The notes: generated by a model not told the origin, from the sequence alone. Shown: positions 25,138-34,097, numbered from the stretch's first letter. The stretch is DNA of 64,000 bases from an uncultured Eubacteriales bacterium (GCA_934489895.1 CAKSST010000004.1:1-64000); one strand, 5' to 3'. Program-made: numbers and translations.

Positions 25138-26958
25138 ATGATACTTGCTGAAAATATCAGAAATATTGCAATTATTGCGCACGTTGACCACGGTAAAACA
25201 ACTCTTGTTGACCAGATGCTAAGGCAAAGCGGTACTTTCCGCGCAAATGAACAGGTTGATGAGAGAGTTATGGATTCAAATGACCTTGAACGTGAGCGGG
25301 GTATTACCATACTATCTAAAAACACCAGCGTGCTTTATAAAGATATAAAGATAAATATTGTTGACACGCCCGGCCATGCTGATTTTGGCGGTGAGGTTGA
25401 ACGAATTTTAATGATGGTCAACGGCGTTTTACTGCTTGTTGATGCCTTTGAAGGCTGTATGCCTCAAACACGTTTTGTGCTTAAAAAAGCGTTAAATCTC
25501 GGTAAAAAGGTTATTGTTGTAGTTAATAAAATTGACAGACCTATGGCACGACCTGAAAAGGTGCTTGACGAGGTTCTTGACTTATTTATTGAGCTTGGAG
25601 CCGATGAAGATCAGCTTGATTTTCCCGTTGTTTACGCATCAGGCAGAGACGGCATAGCATCATTAAGTGTAAGTGAGCAGGGAAGTGACCTAAAACCTCT
25701 TTTTGAAACAATAATTAATAATATTGACGCACCTCCCGGAGATACCGAGCAGCCTTTGCAGATTCTCATTTCCAACATTGCATACGATGACTATGTTGGC
25801 AGACTTGGAGTCGGCAGAATTGAACGCGGTAAATTAACTAAAAATCAGACCGCTGTTCTTTGTCACGAGGACGGCAGCACTTCAAATGTAAGAATAACTG
25901 ATATTTATATGTTTGAAGGATTAAAACGTGTTGAAACCGATTGCGCTACTGCAGGTGAAATTGTTCTTATATGCGGCGCTACTGATATAAACATTGGTGA
26001 AACATTATGCGATTCAGAACATCCTGATCCGCTTCCGTTTGTTAAAATAGACGAACCCACTCTTTCAATGAATTTTATTGTAAATGACTCACCTTTTGCG
26101 GGAAGAGAGGGTAAATTTGTAACCTCAAGAAATCTTCGTGACCGCCTGTTTAAAGAGATTGAAACAAATGTTAGCCTTCGTGTTGAAGAAACTGAATATT
26201 CTGACACCTTTAAGGTTTCGGGAAGAGGAGAATTGCATCTTTCTATTCTTATTGAAACAATGCGACGACAGGGCTATGAATTTCAGGTTTCCCAGCCCAC
26301 AGTAATTTATAAAACAATTGACGGCGTTCTGCACGAGCCTATGGAGCTTCTTATGATTGAAGTGCCTGAGGAATATGTTGGCGCTGTAATGGAAAAAATC
26401 GGCGCGCGCCACGGCGAAATTAAAAATATGGGCAGCAGGGAAACGGGTATGTCTCATCTTGAATTTACAATACCCGCTCGCGGACTTATTGGTTACCGTT
26501 CACAATTCCTCACCGATACCAACGGAAAAGGAATTATGAATCATGTATTTGACAGTTATCAGCCTTACAAGGGTGAAATTTCAAACCGCTCCACAGGTTC
26601 AATTATCGCTTTTGAAACAGGAGATACTTCTGCTTACGGTTTGTTTAATACACAAAGCCGCGGCAGGCTGTTTATTGGTGCCGGTGTTCCGGTTTATTCC
26701 GGTATGATTGTTGGCGAAAATCCTCGAAATGAAGATATTACCTGCAATGTTTGTAAAAAAAAGCAGATGTCCAACATTCGCGCCTCCGGCTCTGACGATG
26801 CACTAAAACTCACTCCGCCGTCACCTTTAAGCCTTGAGCAAGCGCTTGAATTTATAAAAGAGGACGAGCTTGTTGAGGTAACACCCGAATCAATACGTTT
26901 AAGAAAAAAGATATTAAGCAAAGAATTGCGTATGAAATCCGAGGCACGAAAAAAATGA
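25138..26958 (+). CDS. typA: translational GTPase TypA/BipA
   Basis: TypA is a ribosome-binding GTPase involved in 50S assembly and stress growth. The 606-residue product has G1 AHVDHGKTT, the effector ERERGITILSKNTSV, G3 DTPGHADFGGEVER, G4 NKIDRP, EF-G-like domains II-V and the TypA C-terminal domain with IPARGLIGYRSQFLTDTNGKG. Its stop overlaps the start of the next gene (ATGA), so they are co-translated. Confidence 0.96.
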   Translation: MILAENIRNIAIIAHVDHGKTTLVDQMLRQSGTFRANEQVDERVMDSNDLERERGITILSKNTSVLYKDIKINIVDTPGHADFGGEVERILMMVNGVLLLVDAFEGCMPQTRFVLKKALNLGKKVIVVVNKIDRPMARPEKVLDEVLDLFIELGADEDQLDFPVVYASGRDGIASLSVSEQGSDLKPLFETIINNIDAPPGDTEQPLQILISNIAYDDYVGRLGVGRIERGKLTKNQTAVLCHEDGSTSNVRITDIYMFEGLKRVETDCATAGEIVLICGATDINIGETLCDSEHPDPLPFVKIDEPTLSMNFIVNDSPFAGREGKFVTSRNLRDRLFKEIETNVSLRVEETEYSDTFKVSGRGELHLSILIETMRRQGYEFQVSQPTVIYKTIDGVLHEPMELLMIEVPEEYVGAVMEKIGARHGEIKNMGSRETGMSHLEFTIPARGLIGYRSQFLTDTNGKGIMNHVFDSYQPYKGEISNRSTGSIIAFETGDTSAYGLFNTQSRGRLFIGAGVPVYSGMIVGENPRNEDITCNVCKKKQMSNIRASGSDDALKLTPPSPLSLEQALEFIKEDELVEVTPESIRLRKKILSKELRMKSEARKK

Positions 26959-27833
26959 ATTATATTTTTCTTGATATGGAATGGGATAATTATTACAGCA
27001 AAAAATACGGCAAGTTTGTAAACGAAATTGTTCAGATAGGGGCTGTTAAATTAGACAGTAAATTTCATATCATCGGCGAATTTAACACATATATAAAATC
27101 AGAAATTTCCCAAAAGCTTTCTTCAAGATTTAAACGTCTTACAAACATTACAAACGAACAAATGCTTGCAGGCGTTTCCTTTAGCGAAGCTATAAATAAG
27201 TATAAAGAATGGTGCGGCGAAAATTACGTTACGCTCACCTGGAGTAATTCTGACCTATATACTTTATTTAACAATACACGTCTCTTTTCAGATGCCGATT
27301 GTCCTGATGTAATAGGTAAATATGTAGATTTGCAAGCTTATGTTCAAAATAAATTACTGCGAAAAGGATTTGAGTTTGAAGGACAACTTTCTTTGCTTGA
27401 TGCTTGCGAAATGCTTGATGTTGCTGCAGAAAACTTTGATATGCACACTGCACGTGACGATAGTATGTTAAGCTCCTTTTTATTAAAGCGTACATACGAT
27501 AAGCGCGATTTTAACAAGTATATTATTGATACAAATGCTGATGGTTATTATGAAAAACTTGTTTTCAAACCTTATTATCTAACCGATATCAATGACCCCC
27601 GTATTTCACCAAAGGCAATTCAATGCCGTTGCCCTAACTGCGGTAGGGCAGCTATTAGATGCGGCGCATGGTCTTATAAAAATTATGCTTTTACAGCTGA
27701 ACACTTTTGCAAAAAGTGTAAAATTAGTTTTTTTATGCAGGCAACCTTTAAAATGAACTATGACAGTATCAGCATAAAAAAGCGCATTTCTTTCGGCAAC
27801 CGTGTAAAAGCGCTTTCTGTTTCATGTAAATAA
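26955..27833 (+). CDS. DEDD-family 3'-5' exonuclease with C-terminal zinc ribbon
   Basis: The N-terminal 180 residues form an RNase T/DnaQ-type fold: FLDMEWDN holds the first Asp-Glu pair (Exo I), a middle aspartate follows in the LTWSNSDLYTLF stretch (Exo II) and HTARDDSMLSSFLL is Exo III with His and Asp. This is the KapD/ERI-like exonuclease class. Residues about 225-265 carry CRCPNCG and HFCKKC, a four-cysteine zinc ribbon likely to bind nucleic acid. Overlap with typA suggests a role in RNA or ribosome metabolism, but the substrate is unknown. Confidence 0.8.
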   Translation: MNYIFLDMEWDNYYSKKYGKFVNEIVQIGAVKLDSKFHIIGEFNTYIKSEISQKLSSRFKRLTNITNEQMLAGVSFSEAINKYKEWCGENYVTLTWSNSDLYTLFNNTRLFSDADCPDVIGKYVDLQAYVQNKLLRKGFEFEGQLSLLDACEMLDVAAENFDMHTARDDSMLSSFLLKRTYDKRDFNKYIIDTNADGYYEKLVFKPYYLTDINDPRISPKAIQCRCPNCGRAAIRCGAWSYKNYAFTAEHFCKKCKISFFMQATFKMNYDSISIKKRISFGNRVKALSVSCK

Positions 27834-27840
27834 TTTTAAT

Positions 27841-27890
27841 AATTAAACGCCTTTTATCTAAAACTATCCTTATGAAAGGGGCGTTTAATT
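27841..27890 (+). promoter_or_regulatory. inverted repeat covering the SD of the ABC permease gene
   Basis: AATTAAACGCC (27841-27851) is perfectly complementary to GGCGTTTAATT (27880-27890), with partial extension of the stem by CTTTTAT/ATGAAAG. The right arm lies across the SD (AAAGGGG) and touches the TTG start, so folding would block initiation. It may also terminate the upstream transcript. Confidence 0.6.
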
Positions 27891-29068
27891 TGATAATCGA
27901 CAGTATTAAATATGCCATTAACAATCTTGTGCGCAATAAAGCAAGAACACTTCTTTGCGGGCTCGGAATCACAATTGGCGTTATATCAATAATAACAATC
28001 TGGAGCATTGCGCAAACCGGTAAAAACGCTATCGACAGAGAACTTGACAGTATGGGTATGAATGGCATATCTATAGTGGCAAAAAGCGGTAAGCTTTCTA
28101 ACAATGACCTTAACACTATACGTACTCAGAGTGACGTATTAAATGCCGTGCCTGTTATTTTTGGCAGCGGAGTATTAGCAGTTAATGGCTACAAAGAAAA
28201 GGCTATATCAATTGGAATTGACGCTGATTCGAAAAGTATTATTTCCCTGGAAATAATTAACGGTAGGGAAATAAGCCAAACAGATATTGAAAATAAAGCC
28301 AATGTCTGCATTATTGATTCTGCTACGGCAATAAATCTATTTGGCGATGCTGATGCAATTGGGAAAAAAATCAATATATACATTTATTCAAAAAATATAT
28401 CTTTTGAAATTGTCGGTGTGGCAAATTTAAAAAGTTCATTACTTAAACTTGCAACCGAACAATATATTCCCACAACGCTGTATTTGCCGTATGTTACAAT
28501 GCAGGAATATAGAGGTAAAGACGAGCTTAATCAGATTGTTGTAAAATTTGACGATACAACAAATATTGAAGATAAAGCAAACAATGTACTTGCTGCCGTA
28601 AGCAATAGTTATTCAAATAATAACAGCAAATATTCTTATCAGGATCTTGCTTCCCAACGCGACAGACTTAATTCTACGCTTAATATTATAACTCTAATTT
28701 TAACTGCTGTTGGCGGTATTTCTTTGCTTGTTGCATCTATAGGCAGTATGAATGTTATGCTTATATCGGTCAACCAACGCACCAAAGAAATCGGTATAAG
28801 AAAAACTTTGGGACAAAGCAGAGCAGGTATTGTTTTTGACTTTATGTGCGAAGCTGCAATTTTGTTTTTAACTTTTGCAGCAATAGGCATTATATTAAGT
28901 GCTTTAATTTTATCTTTAGCTAATCGCGTTTTAAATTTAGGTCTTTATTTGAATATAAAACAAATATTTTCAGTTATTGCAGTAAATCTCATTTTTGGAT
29001 GTATTTTTGGCATATTTCCTGCAATAAAAGCTTCTAAACTGAAGCCGGTAGATGCTTTACGCAATTAA
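27890..29068 (+). CDS. MacB-type ABC transporter permease
   Basis: The protein of about 392 residues has the MacB/FtsX-like layout: an N-terminal helix (LLCGLGITIGVISIITIWSI), a large external domain (about residues 40-265) and three C-terminal helices starting ILTAVGGISLLVASIGSMNVML, with the conserved VNQRTKEIGIRKTLGQSR coupling loop and a C-terminal PAIKASKLKPVDALRN. Such permeases export peptides or antibiotics, or sense them. TTG 27890 has SD AAAGGGG; ATG 27872 has none. No ATPase gene is adjacent, so the partner must be supplied from elsewhere. Confidence 0.85.
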   Translation: MIIDSIKYAINNLVRNKARTLLCGLGITIGVISIITIWSIAQTGKNAIDRELDSMGMNGISIVAKSGKLSNNDLNTIRTQSDVLNAVPVIFGSGVLAVNGYKEKAISIGIDADSKSIISLEIINGREISQTDIENKANVCIIDSATAINLFGDADAIGKKINIYIYSKNISFEIVGVANLKSSLLKLATEQYIPTTLYLPYVTMQEYRGKDELNQIVVKFDDTTNIEDKANNVLAAVSNSYSNNNSKYSYQDLASQRDRLNSTLNIITLILTAVGGISLLVASIGSMNVMLISVNQRTKEIGIRKTLGQSRAGIVFDFMCEAAILFLTFAAIGIILSALILSLANRVLNLGLYLNIKQIFSVIAVNLIFGCIFGIFPAIKASKLKPVDALRN

Positions 29069-29086
29069 ATTTTCGGAGATGATTTA

Positions 29087-30277
29087 ATGTCAAATATTAA
29101 CGAAAATATGATGAAATTGGGGAAAGTACGCTCTGTTATAAGAGAAACTTTTGAATACGGTAATGCACGCGCAGCACAAATTGGCAGTGATAATGTATTT
29201 GATTTCAGCTTGGGAAATCCAAGCGTCCCGGCACCTTCTTGTTTTGATGAGGCTTTGATTAATCTTATTGAAAATTATGATTCTGTATCATTGCACGGCT
29301 ATACATCTGCTCAAGGCGATGCAAATACAAGGTCAGCTATTGCCGAAAATATAAATAAAAGATTTAATGCAAATGTCGATAAAAACGACATTTACATAAC
29401 TTGCGGTGCTGCAGCATCACTTACAATTTCTATAAACGCTCTTGCCTACAAGGGTGATGAAATAATTGTATTTGCACCTTTTTTTCCTGAATACCGCGTT
29501 TTTGTTGAGAATTCGGGAGCAAAAATGGTTGTTGTTCCTGCAGATATTGATAATTTTCAAATTGATTTTAAGGCTTTTGAAGCCTTGGTTAATAAAAACA
29601 CCAAAGCGGTTATAATAAACTCACCCAACAACCCTACAGGCGTTGTATATTCTAAAAATACTATTGAACGCCTTTGCAATATTTTGAAAAACAAATCTAA
29701 TGAATACGCAAGTCCAATATATCTCATTTCCGATGAACCATACAGAGAACTTGTTTTTGATGATATAGAATTACCTTATATAACAAATTGCTATGATAAC
29801 TCAATTGTGTGTTACTCATTCAGTAAATCGCTTTCTTTGCCGGGTGAGCGCATTGGCTATATTGTTGTAGGCAATAGAATGCAGTTTAAAAACGATGTAT
29901 ATGCCGCAATTTGCGGCTCAGGCAGAGCATTAGGATATGTCTGCGCGCCCAGTATGATGCAAAAAGCTATTGTAAACTGCCTTGGCACCACATCTGATAT
30001 TAATGTTTATAAAACAAACCGAGATTTACTTTACAACGCTTTAAGCGATTACGGTTATAATTGCGTAAAACCGGACGGCGCTTTTTATCTTTTTGCAAAA
30101 GCTCCCATTTCCGATGCAAATGAATTTTGTCTTAAAGCGCGAGAGTATGAACTTTTGCTTGTACCGTCCGACAGCTTTGGCTGTAGCGGATATGTACGAA
30201 TTTCTTACTGCGTTTCAACCGATATGATTAAGCGTGCTTTACCAGCTTTTAAAAAATTAATTGATAATTACCGTTAA
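29087..30277 (+). CDS. PLP-dependent aminotransferase, class I/II
   Basis: This 396-residue fold-type I aminotransferase has the substrate-binding FDFSLGNPSVP, the NSPNNPTGVVYS loop, the PLP-contacting YLISDEPYREL and the Schiff-base lysine in CYSFSKSLSLPGERIGY. A C-terminal Arg in GYVRISYCVS binds the alpha-carboxylate. It belongs to the aspartate aminotransferase-like subgroup (AAT-I). The amino donor cannot be told from the sequence. SD GGAG lies upstream; the gene follows the permease by 18 bp. Confidence 0.88.
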   Translation: MSNINENMMKLGKVRSVIRETFEYGNARAAQIGSDNVFDFSLGNPSVPAPSCFDEALINLIENYDSVSLHGYTSAQGDANTRSAIAENINKRFNANVDKNDIYITCGAAASLTISINALAYKGDEIIVFAPFFPEYRVFVENSGAKMVVVPADIDNFQIDFKAFEALVNKNTKAVIINSPNNPTGVVYSKNTIERLCNILKNKSNEYASPIYLISDEPYRELVFDDIELPYITNCYDNSIVCYSFSKSLSLPGERIGYIVVGNRMQFKNDVYAAICGSGRALGYVCAPSMMQKAIVNCLGTTSDINVYKTNRDLLYNALSDYGYNCVKPDGAFYLFAKAPISDANEFCLKAREYELLLVPSDSFGCSGYVRISYCVSTDMIKRALPAFKKLIDNYR

Positions 30278-30291
30278 AGTGGTGATATTCT

Positions 30292-31215
30292 ATGATTTTA
30301 GGTGTTTGTCCTAACCCAAGTGTTGATATTACAATACCTGTAGAAAAATTAGTTTTACGGCAAACAAACCGGGCTGCAGCTTCAACAACAACTTATTCCG
30401 GCAAAGCAATCAATGCCTTAAAAACACTTAACGTTTTAGGTGAGTTTTGTGTTGCAACCGGCTTTATGTTTTCAAATGACAAAGAAATGTTTTTAAACGA
30501 TTTGTCTGAACACAACATTGACAGCGCGTTTGTAACGCTTGACGGCGATGTAAGAAAAAATATAAAAATTGTTGAGCCCAACGGCCTGCTTACTGAAATA
30601 AACACACAAAGCGCAAATATAACTGAGGATGATAAAAACGCTTTGATAAAAAAAGTATCCAAACTTTCCGCCAAAGCAAAAGCAGTAATTATAAGTGGTA
30701 GTTTACCTGCAGATTGTCCTGACAATTATTACGGTGAGATTGTGGGCGCAATTGATAATAATACCGTAAAAATTGTTGATACACAGGGCAATATGCTTCT
30801 ATCAACTCTTCAATATGGGGTTGATTTAATTAAACCGAATAAATTTGAGATTGAATGTATTGAAAACAGAAGTTTAACAAATGTAAGTGATATGGTTGCC
30901 GCTTGCAAAAAGCTTATAAAATTAGGGGCAAAAAACGTTTTACTTTCGCTTGGTGACAGAGGCGCAATTTTGTGCAATGAAAATGTGTGTCTTTTTGCCA
31001 ACAGCCCAAAAGTTATTGTAAAATCTCCCGTTGGAGCAGGGGACAGCATGATAGGTGTTTGCGCAAAATTACTTACAGTAACTAATGATGCTAAAGAAAT
31101 ATTACGCTGTGCAATCGCCGCGGGCACTGCCTCTGTAATGACCAAAGGAACTAACCCGTTTAATATTGAAGATTTTAAATCAATATACAAAAAAATCGTT
31201 GTAAGCAGTATATAA
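30292..31215 (+). CDS. PfkB family sugar kinase, 1-phosphofructokinase-like
   Basis: The 307-residue ribokinase-type protein starts VCPNPSVDITIPVEKL, which matches the FruK/LacC branch (1-phosphofructokinase or tagatose-6-phosphate kinase), with GKAINALKTLNVLG and the ATP/catalytic motif SPVGAGDSMIGV near residue 250 (GAGD holds the catalytic Asp). No fructose PTS genes are beside it, so the exact phosphosugar is open. It lies 14 bp after the aminotransferase and ends at the hairpin before cwlD. Confidence 0.82.
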   Translation: MILGVCPNPSVDITIPVEKLVLRQTNRAAASTTTYSGKAINALKTLNVLGEFCVATGFMFSNDKEMFLNDLSEHNIDSAFVTLDGDVRKNIKIVEPNGLLTEINTQSANITEDDKNALIKKVSKLSAKAKAVIISGSLPADCPDNYYGEIVGAIDNNTVKIVDTQGNMLLSTLQYGVDLIKPNKFEIECIENRSLTNVSDMVAACKKLIKLGAKNVLLSLGDRGAILCNENVCLFANSPKVIVKSPVGAGDSMIGVCAKLLTVTNDAKEILRCAIAAGTASVMTKGTNPFNIEDFKSIYKKIVVSSI

Positions 31216-31221
31216 CATAAT

Positions 31222-31263
31222 AAAAACTACGCACACATATTTTTAATATGTGAGGTGGTTTTT
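31222..31263 (+). terminator. terminator-like hairpin overlapping the cwlD SD
   Basis: AAAAACTAC (31222-31230) pairs with GTGGTTTTT (31255-31263), and inside it CACATAT (31234-31240) pairs with ATATGTG (31246-31252). The 3' arm includes GAGGTGG, the only SD available to cwlD, and ends in a T run. Confidence 0.6.
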
Positions 31264-31974
31264 ATAAAAAGAAAATTGTTTATACTGTCGGCTGTTTTTA
31301 TACTGACATCAAGTTTAGTTTTAATGTACTTTTCAAATAATAAACAATTGCTTAAAATTTCTGTCTTCTCATCAAATATTAATCAGGAGACAATTATAAT
31401 TGATGCAGGGCACGGCGGTTTTGACGGCGGCGCAGTTGCTTTGGACGGAACAGTTGAAAAAGATATTAATCTTTTAATATCTCATAAATTGAAAGATATG
31501 CTTCAATTGCAGGGCTTTAATGTTATTATGACGAGGTATGATGATTCGGCTACCGATAACACAGAAGACCAAAATATTTCTTCCCGCAAAACAAGCGACC
31601 TGCGCAATCGTCTGAGGCTTATGAATTCATCGCCGGATGCAATTTTTGTCAGTATTCATTTAAATAAATTTAATTTTGCTTCCGCTAACGGCTTACAGGT
31701 ATTTTACTCACCTAATACTGCACATTCTAAAAATTTGGCTGAGCTTATTCAAACATCTGTAAAAACAATGCTTCAGCCGACTAATGACCGTGTAGTAAAA
31801 AAGGGAACAAAAAGCACATATTTGCTTTATAATGCAAGAATTCCGGCTGTAATTGTAGAATGCGGATTTTTGAGCAATACCGAAGAGCTTATTATGTTAA
31901 AAGATGATACTTATCAATCTAAACTTGCATTTTGTATTTTTTGCGGTATTACTGACTATTATAATAAAAACTAA
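31255..31974 (+). CDS. cwlD: N-acetylmuramoyl-L-alanine amidase CwlD, germination-type
   Basis: CwlD, with PdaA, makes muramic-delta-lactam in spore cortex so that germination enzymes recognise it. The protein of about 237 residues has an N-terminal membrane anchor (LFILSAVFILTSSLVLMYF) and an Amidase_3 domain: zinc His in IIIDAGHGGFDGG, Glu in VEKDINLLISHKL, second His in IFVSIHLNKF and the catalytic Glu in IPAVIVECGFLSN. The SD GAGGTGG points to the ATA codon at 31264 (followed by KRKLF) and not to the GTG at 31255, which lies within it. The 3' end is duplicated at 39354. Confidence 0.9.
   Translation: MVFIKRKLFILSAVFILTSSLVLMYFSNNKQLLKISVFSSNINQETIIIDAGHGGFDGGAVALDGTVEKDINLLISHKLKDMLQLQGFNVIMTRYDDSATDNTEDQNISSRKTSDLRNRLRLMNSSPDAIFVSIHLNKFNFASANGLQVFYSPNTAHSKNLAELIQTSVKTMLQPTNDRVVKKGTKSTYLLYNARIPAVIVECGFLSNTEELIMLKDDTYQSKLAFCIFCGITDYYNKN
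31948..31974 (+). repeat. 27-bp direct repeat, left copy (cwlD 3' end)
   Basis: The last 27 bases of cwlD, from ATTACTGACTATTATAATAA to the stop codon, recur exactly at 39354-39380, just before radA. The two copies bound the accessory island. Confidence 0.85.
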
Positions 31975-31975
31975 T

Positions 31976-32126
31976 GACCGCATCTTACTGTTTTTAAAAG
32001 ACTTTCATTTCTTGAAAAATTGAGACAAAAGTATTATGGGCGAAGCTGACCGCTATCCGTCAAATGCAGAGGCGTTTAAAGCCGCAGACGACGCACTTTA
32101 GGAATTAATTAAAAGGTGAAATATTA
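31976..32126. other. non-coding stretch with short relic
   Basis: A 21-codon frame beginning MGEADRYPSNAEAFKAADDA (from 32036) ends at 32101. It looks like the tail of a lost gene at the left end of the island, but I cannot name the family. The last 15 bp hold the SD (AAAGGTG) for the next gene. Confidence 0.3.
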
Positions 32127-32879
32127 ATGGAAATAGGAGCGCAGTTTTTTACATTACGCGATTTCTGTAAGGATACCGAGTCTTTTTCCGAAACGCTTAA
32201 AAGAGTGGCGGAAATAGGCTATAAAACAGTACAGATTTCGGGAACCTGTGAGTTTGAACCTAAATTGCTTAAAGAGGAGCTTAAAAAGAACGGTCTTAAA
32301 TGCGTGCTTACGCATACACCTGCGGATAAACTTCAAAACGATCCCACAAGAGTAGCGGCTGACCATGATGCATTTGACTGCAAATATGTAGGTCTCGGCT
32401 GGTTTGGCTTTAGCGAGGAAAATGACGGTCAGCACTATGATGACTTTATCCGTATTTATAAGCCGGTGGCAAATACACTTAAACAAAACGGTAAATATTT
32501 CATGCACCACAATCATGATCAGGAGTTTCAAAAGTATAACGGAAAACTTATACTGCATAGACTTGCGGAGGATTTTAGCCCTGATGAAATGGGATTTACG
32601 CTCGATACCTTCTGGGTTCAGGCAGGCGGCGGCGACCCTGCTTGGTGGATTGAAAGACTTTCGGGCAGAGTACCGTGTATTCACCTGAAGGATTATGCTT
32701 TCGGTAAAAAAATGGCGGTAATAGGCGAGGGCAACATTAATTTTGATCGCGTTTTTGAAAAAGCTGAGTCTGCGGGAACAAAGTATATGCTTGTCGAGCA
32801 GGACAACTGCAACGGTGAAGATCCCTTTGACTGTTTAAAGCGCAGTTACGACTTTCTGCGTTCTCGCGGTTTTGAATAA
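32127..32879 (+). CDS. sugar phosphate isomerase/epimerase (AP endonuclease-2 family)
   Basis: This 250-residue TIM-barrel protein belongs to the xylose-isomerase-like family. The metal-ligand pattern is visible: LTHTPADK, the MHHNHDQEF stretch, the GFTLDTFWVQAGGGDP segment with Asp, CIHLKDYAFGK with His and Lys-Asp, and a C-terminal Glu in YMLVEQDNCNGEDP. Members act on inositols, hexulosonates or other sugars, and sequence does not fix the substrate. It is intact and has a good SD. A ruined Gfo/Idh dehydrogenase, a frequent partner, follows. Confidence 0.82.
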   Translation: MEIGAQFFTLRDFCKDTESFSETLKRVAEIGYKTVQISGTCEFEPKLLKEELKKNGLKCVLTHTPADKLQNDPTRVAADHDAFDCKYVGLGWFGFSEENDGQHYDDFIRIYKPVANTLKQNGKYFMHHNHDQEFQKYNGKLILHRLAEDFSPDEMGFTLDTFWVQAGGGDPAWWIERLSGRVPCIHLKDYAFGKKMAVIGEGNINFDRVFEKAESAGTKYMLVEQDNCNGEDPFDCLKRSYDFLRSRGFE

Positions 32880-32904
32880 TAGAAAATGCGGACATTAACC
32901 CCTA

Positions 32905-33139
32905 AAGACTTGACTGGGCAAAGCAACAAGGCTATGCCGAAAATATTACATATTTTTCAACCGCCGAGGAAATTCCTGACAGCAGCGTTATTATAACGCC
33001 TGCATTATCGCAGTTTCGCATTATTACCACACAAAATACGCGATAGAGTGTATGAAACGCGGTATTCGCGTTATGGTCGAAAGAGAGCTTTGCCAGAATT
33101 GATTACGATTATGAAGAAATTAAGCAGGGTAGTCCCTAG
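32905..33139 (+). pseudogene. Gfo/Idh/MocA oxidoreductase fragment
   Basis: The first part reads WAKQQGYAENITYFSTAEEI and PDSSVIITPA, then the frame shifts to HYYHTKYAIECMKRGIRVMV and on to EREL, then shifts again to a tail ending DYDYEEIKQGSP. The middle part corresponds to the 'tP...H...a..al..GkhVlvEKPl' region of NAD-dependent sugar dehydrogenases. The N-terminal Rossmann motif and most of the C-terminal domain are gone. It is non-functional. Confidence 0.7.
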
Positions 33140-33166
33140 ACCGCACATTAGGCATCGATTTCAAAT

Positions 33167-33967
33167 TTAAACACGGTACTTTTTTCTGAAATCGCTCGGC
33201 GAAAGTCCTGTGTTGCTTTTAAAATCGCGGCTGAAATTACTGCTGTCCGAAAAACCGCAGGTTTCAACTATTTCGGATATGCTCATAGTTGTTTTGGCAA
33301 TCAGGGCTTTCGCTTTTGCAATACGCAGAACTTTCAGATAATCCATAACCGAGTATCCCGTAACGGTTTTAAAAATGTGTGAAAGATAGTATTTGCTTAT
33401 GTGATATTCATCGGCAAGCTCTATCAGGCTGTAAGCCCTGACTATGTCATTTTCAAACTGACGCTGAATTTTATTTACCGTCTCAAAATACTGTATGTCC
33501 GTTACCGAGAACATTTCAGGATAGCTGCGATAAACAGCGATAAGAAGCATATCAAGCAGCATAGAAAGCTTCTCTTCCCTGTAAGGAAAATTATTATTGA
33601 ATTCCTCAGTAATTGTTTTAAAAATATAAACAGTTTCGGGTGTTTGCAGTTTTATTACCCTGTTAAAGCCTTCGGGACGGTTTGAAAGCACCGAATAAAG
33701 ACGATTGTCCTTTACGGCGGAATTTAATATTTCGGGTGAAATTCTGATTTCATATCTTTCATATCTTTTGCCGACAATATTTACCGAATGTGACTCGGTT
33801 CTGCTGATGAATATAAGAGAACCGCTTTCCAAATTGTAGCTTTCATTGTTGACGGTAATTTGAGCGTTGCCGTTTAATACATATAAAATCTGGTGCGTAT
33901 CATGATGATGCGCGCCTATTTTTTTAACTATGTCAGAGTATTTTACATTTTGGATATAAGATTGCAT
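33167..33967 (-). CDS. AraC family transcriptional regulator
   Basis: The 266-residue protein has an N-terminal cupin-type sensor domain (HHHDTHQILYVLNGNAQITV) and a C-terminal AraC double helix-turn-helix: YSLIELADEYHISKYYLSHI with FKTVTGYSVMDYLKVLRIAKA, and ISEIVETCGFSDSSNFSRDF ending in KSNTGLSPSDFRKKY. It diverges from the oxidoreductase genes at 34.1 kb and is the obvious candidate to control the island in response to a sugar acid. It is intact. Confidence 0.9.
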   Translation of the reverse strand: MQSYIQNVKYSDIVKKIGAHHHDTHQILYVLNGNAQITVNNESYNLESGSLIFISRTESHSVNIVGKRYERYEIRISPEILNSAVKDNRLYSVLSNRPEGFNRVIKLQTPETVYIFKTITEEFNNNFPYREEKLSMLLDMLLIAVYRSYPEMFSVTDIQYFETVNKIQRQFENDIVRAYSLIELADEYHISKYYLSHIFKTVTGYSVMDYLKVLRIAKAKALIAKTTMSISEIVETCGFSDSSNFSRDFKSNTGLSPSDFRKKYRV

Positions 33968-34047
33968 TTATACACACCTCATTCATATTTATTATATCAA
34001 AAATATTCAAAAAAGCAAGATTTACATAATTCAAAGCAATATAAATA

Positions 34048-34076
34048 TTGTTATACGCTTGTTGCTTTACTATAAT
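34048..34076 (+). promoter_or_regulatory. promoter of the rightward island genes
   Basis: TTGTTA (34048-34053), 17-bp spacer, TATAAT (34071-34076), in the intergenic region divergent from the AraC gene. Confidence 0.55.
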
Positions 34077-34097
34077 AAAACATAATAAGGTGTTTTT

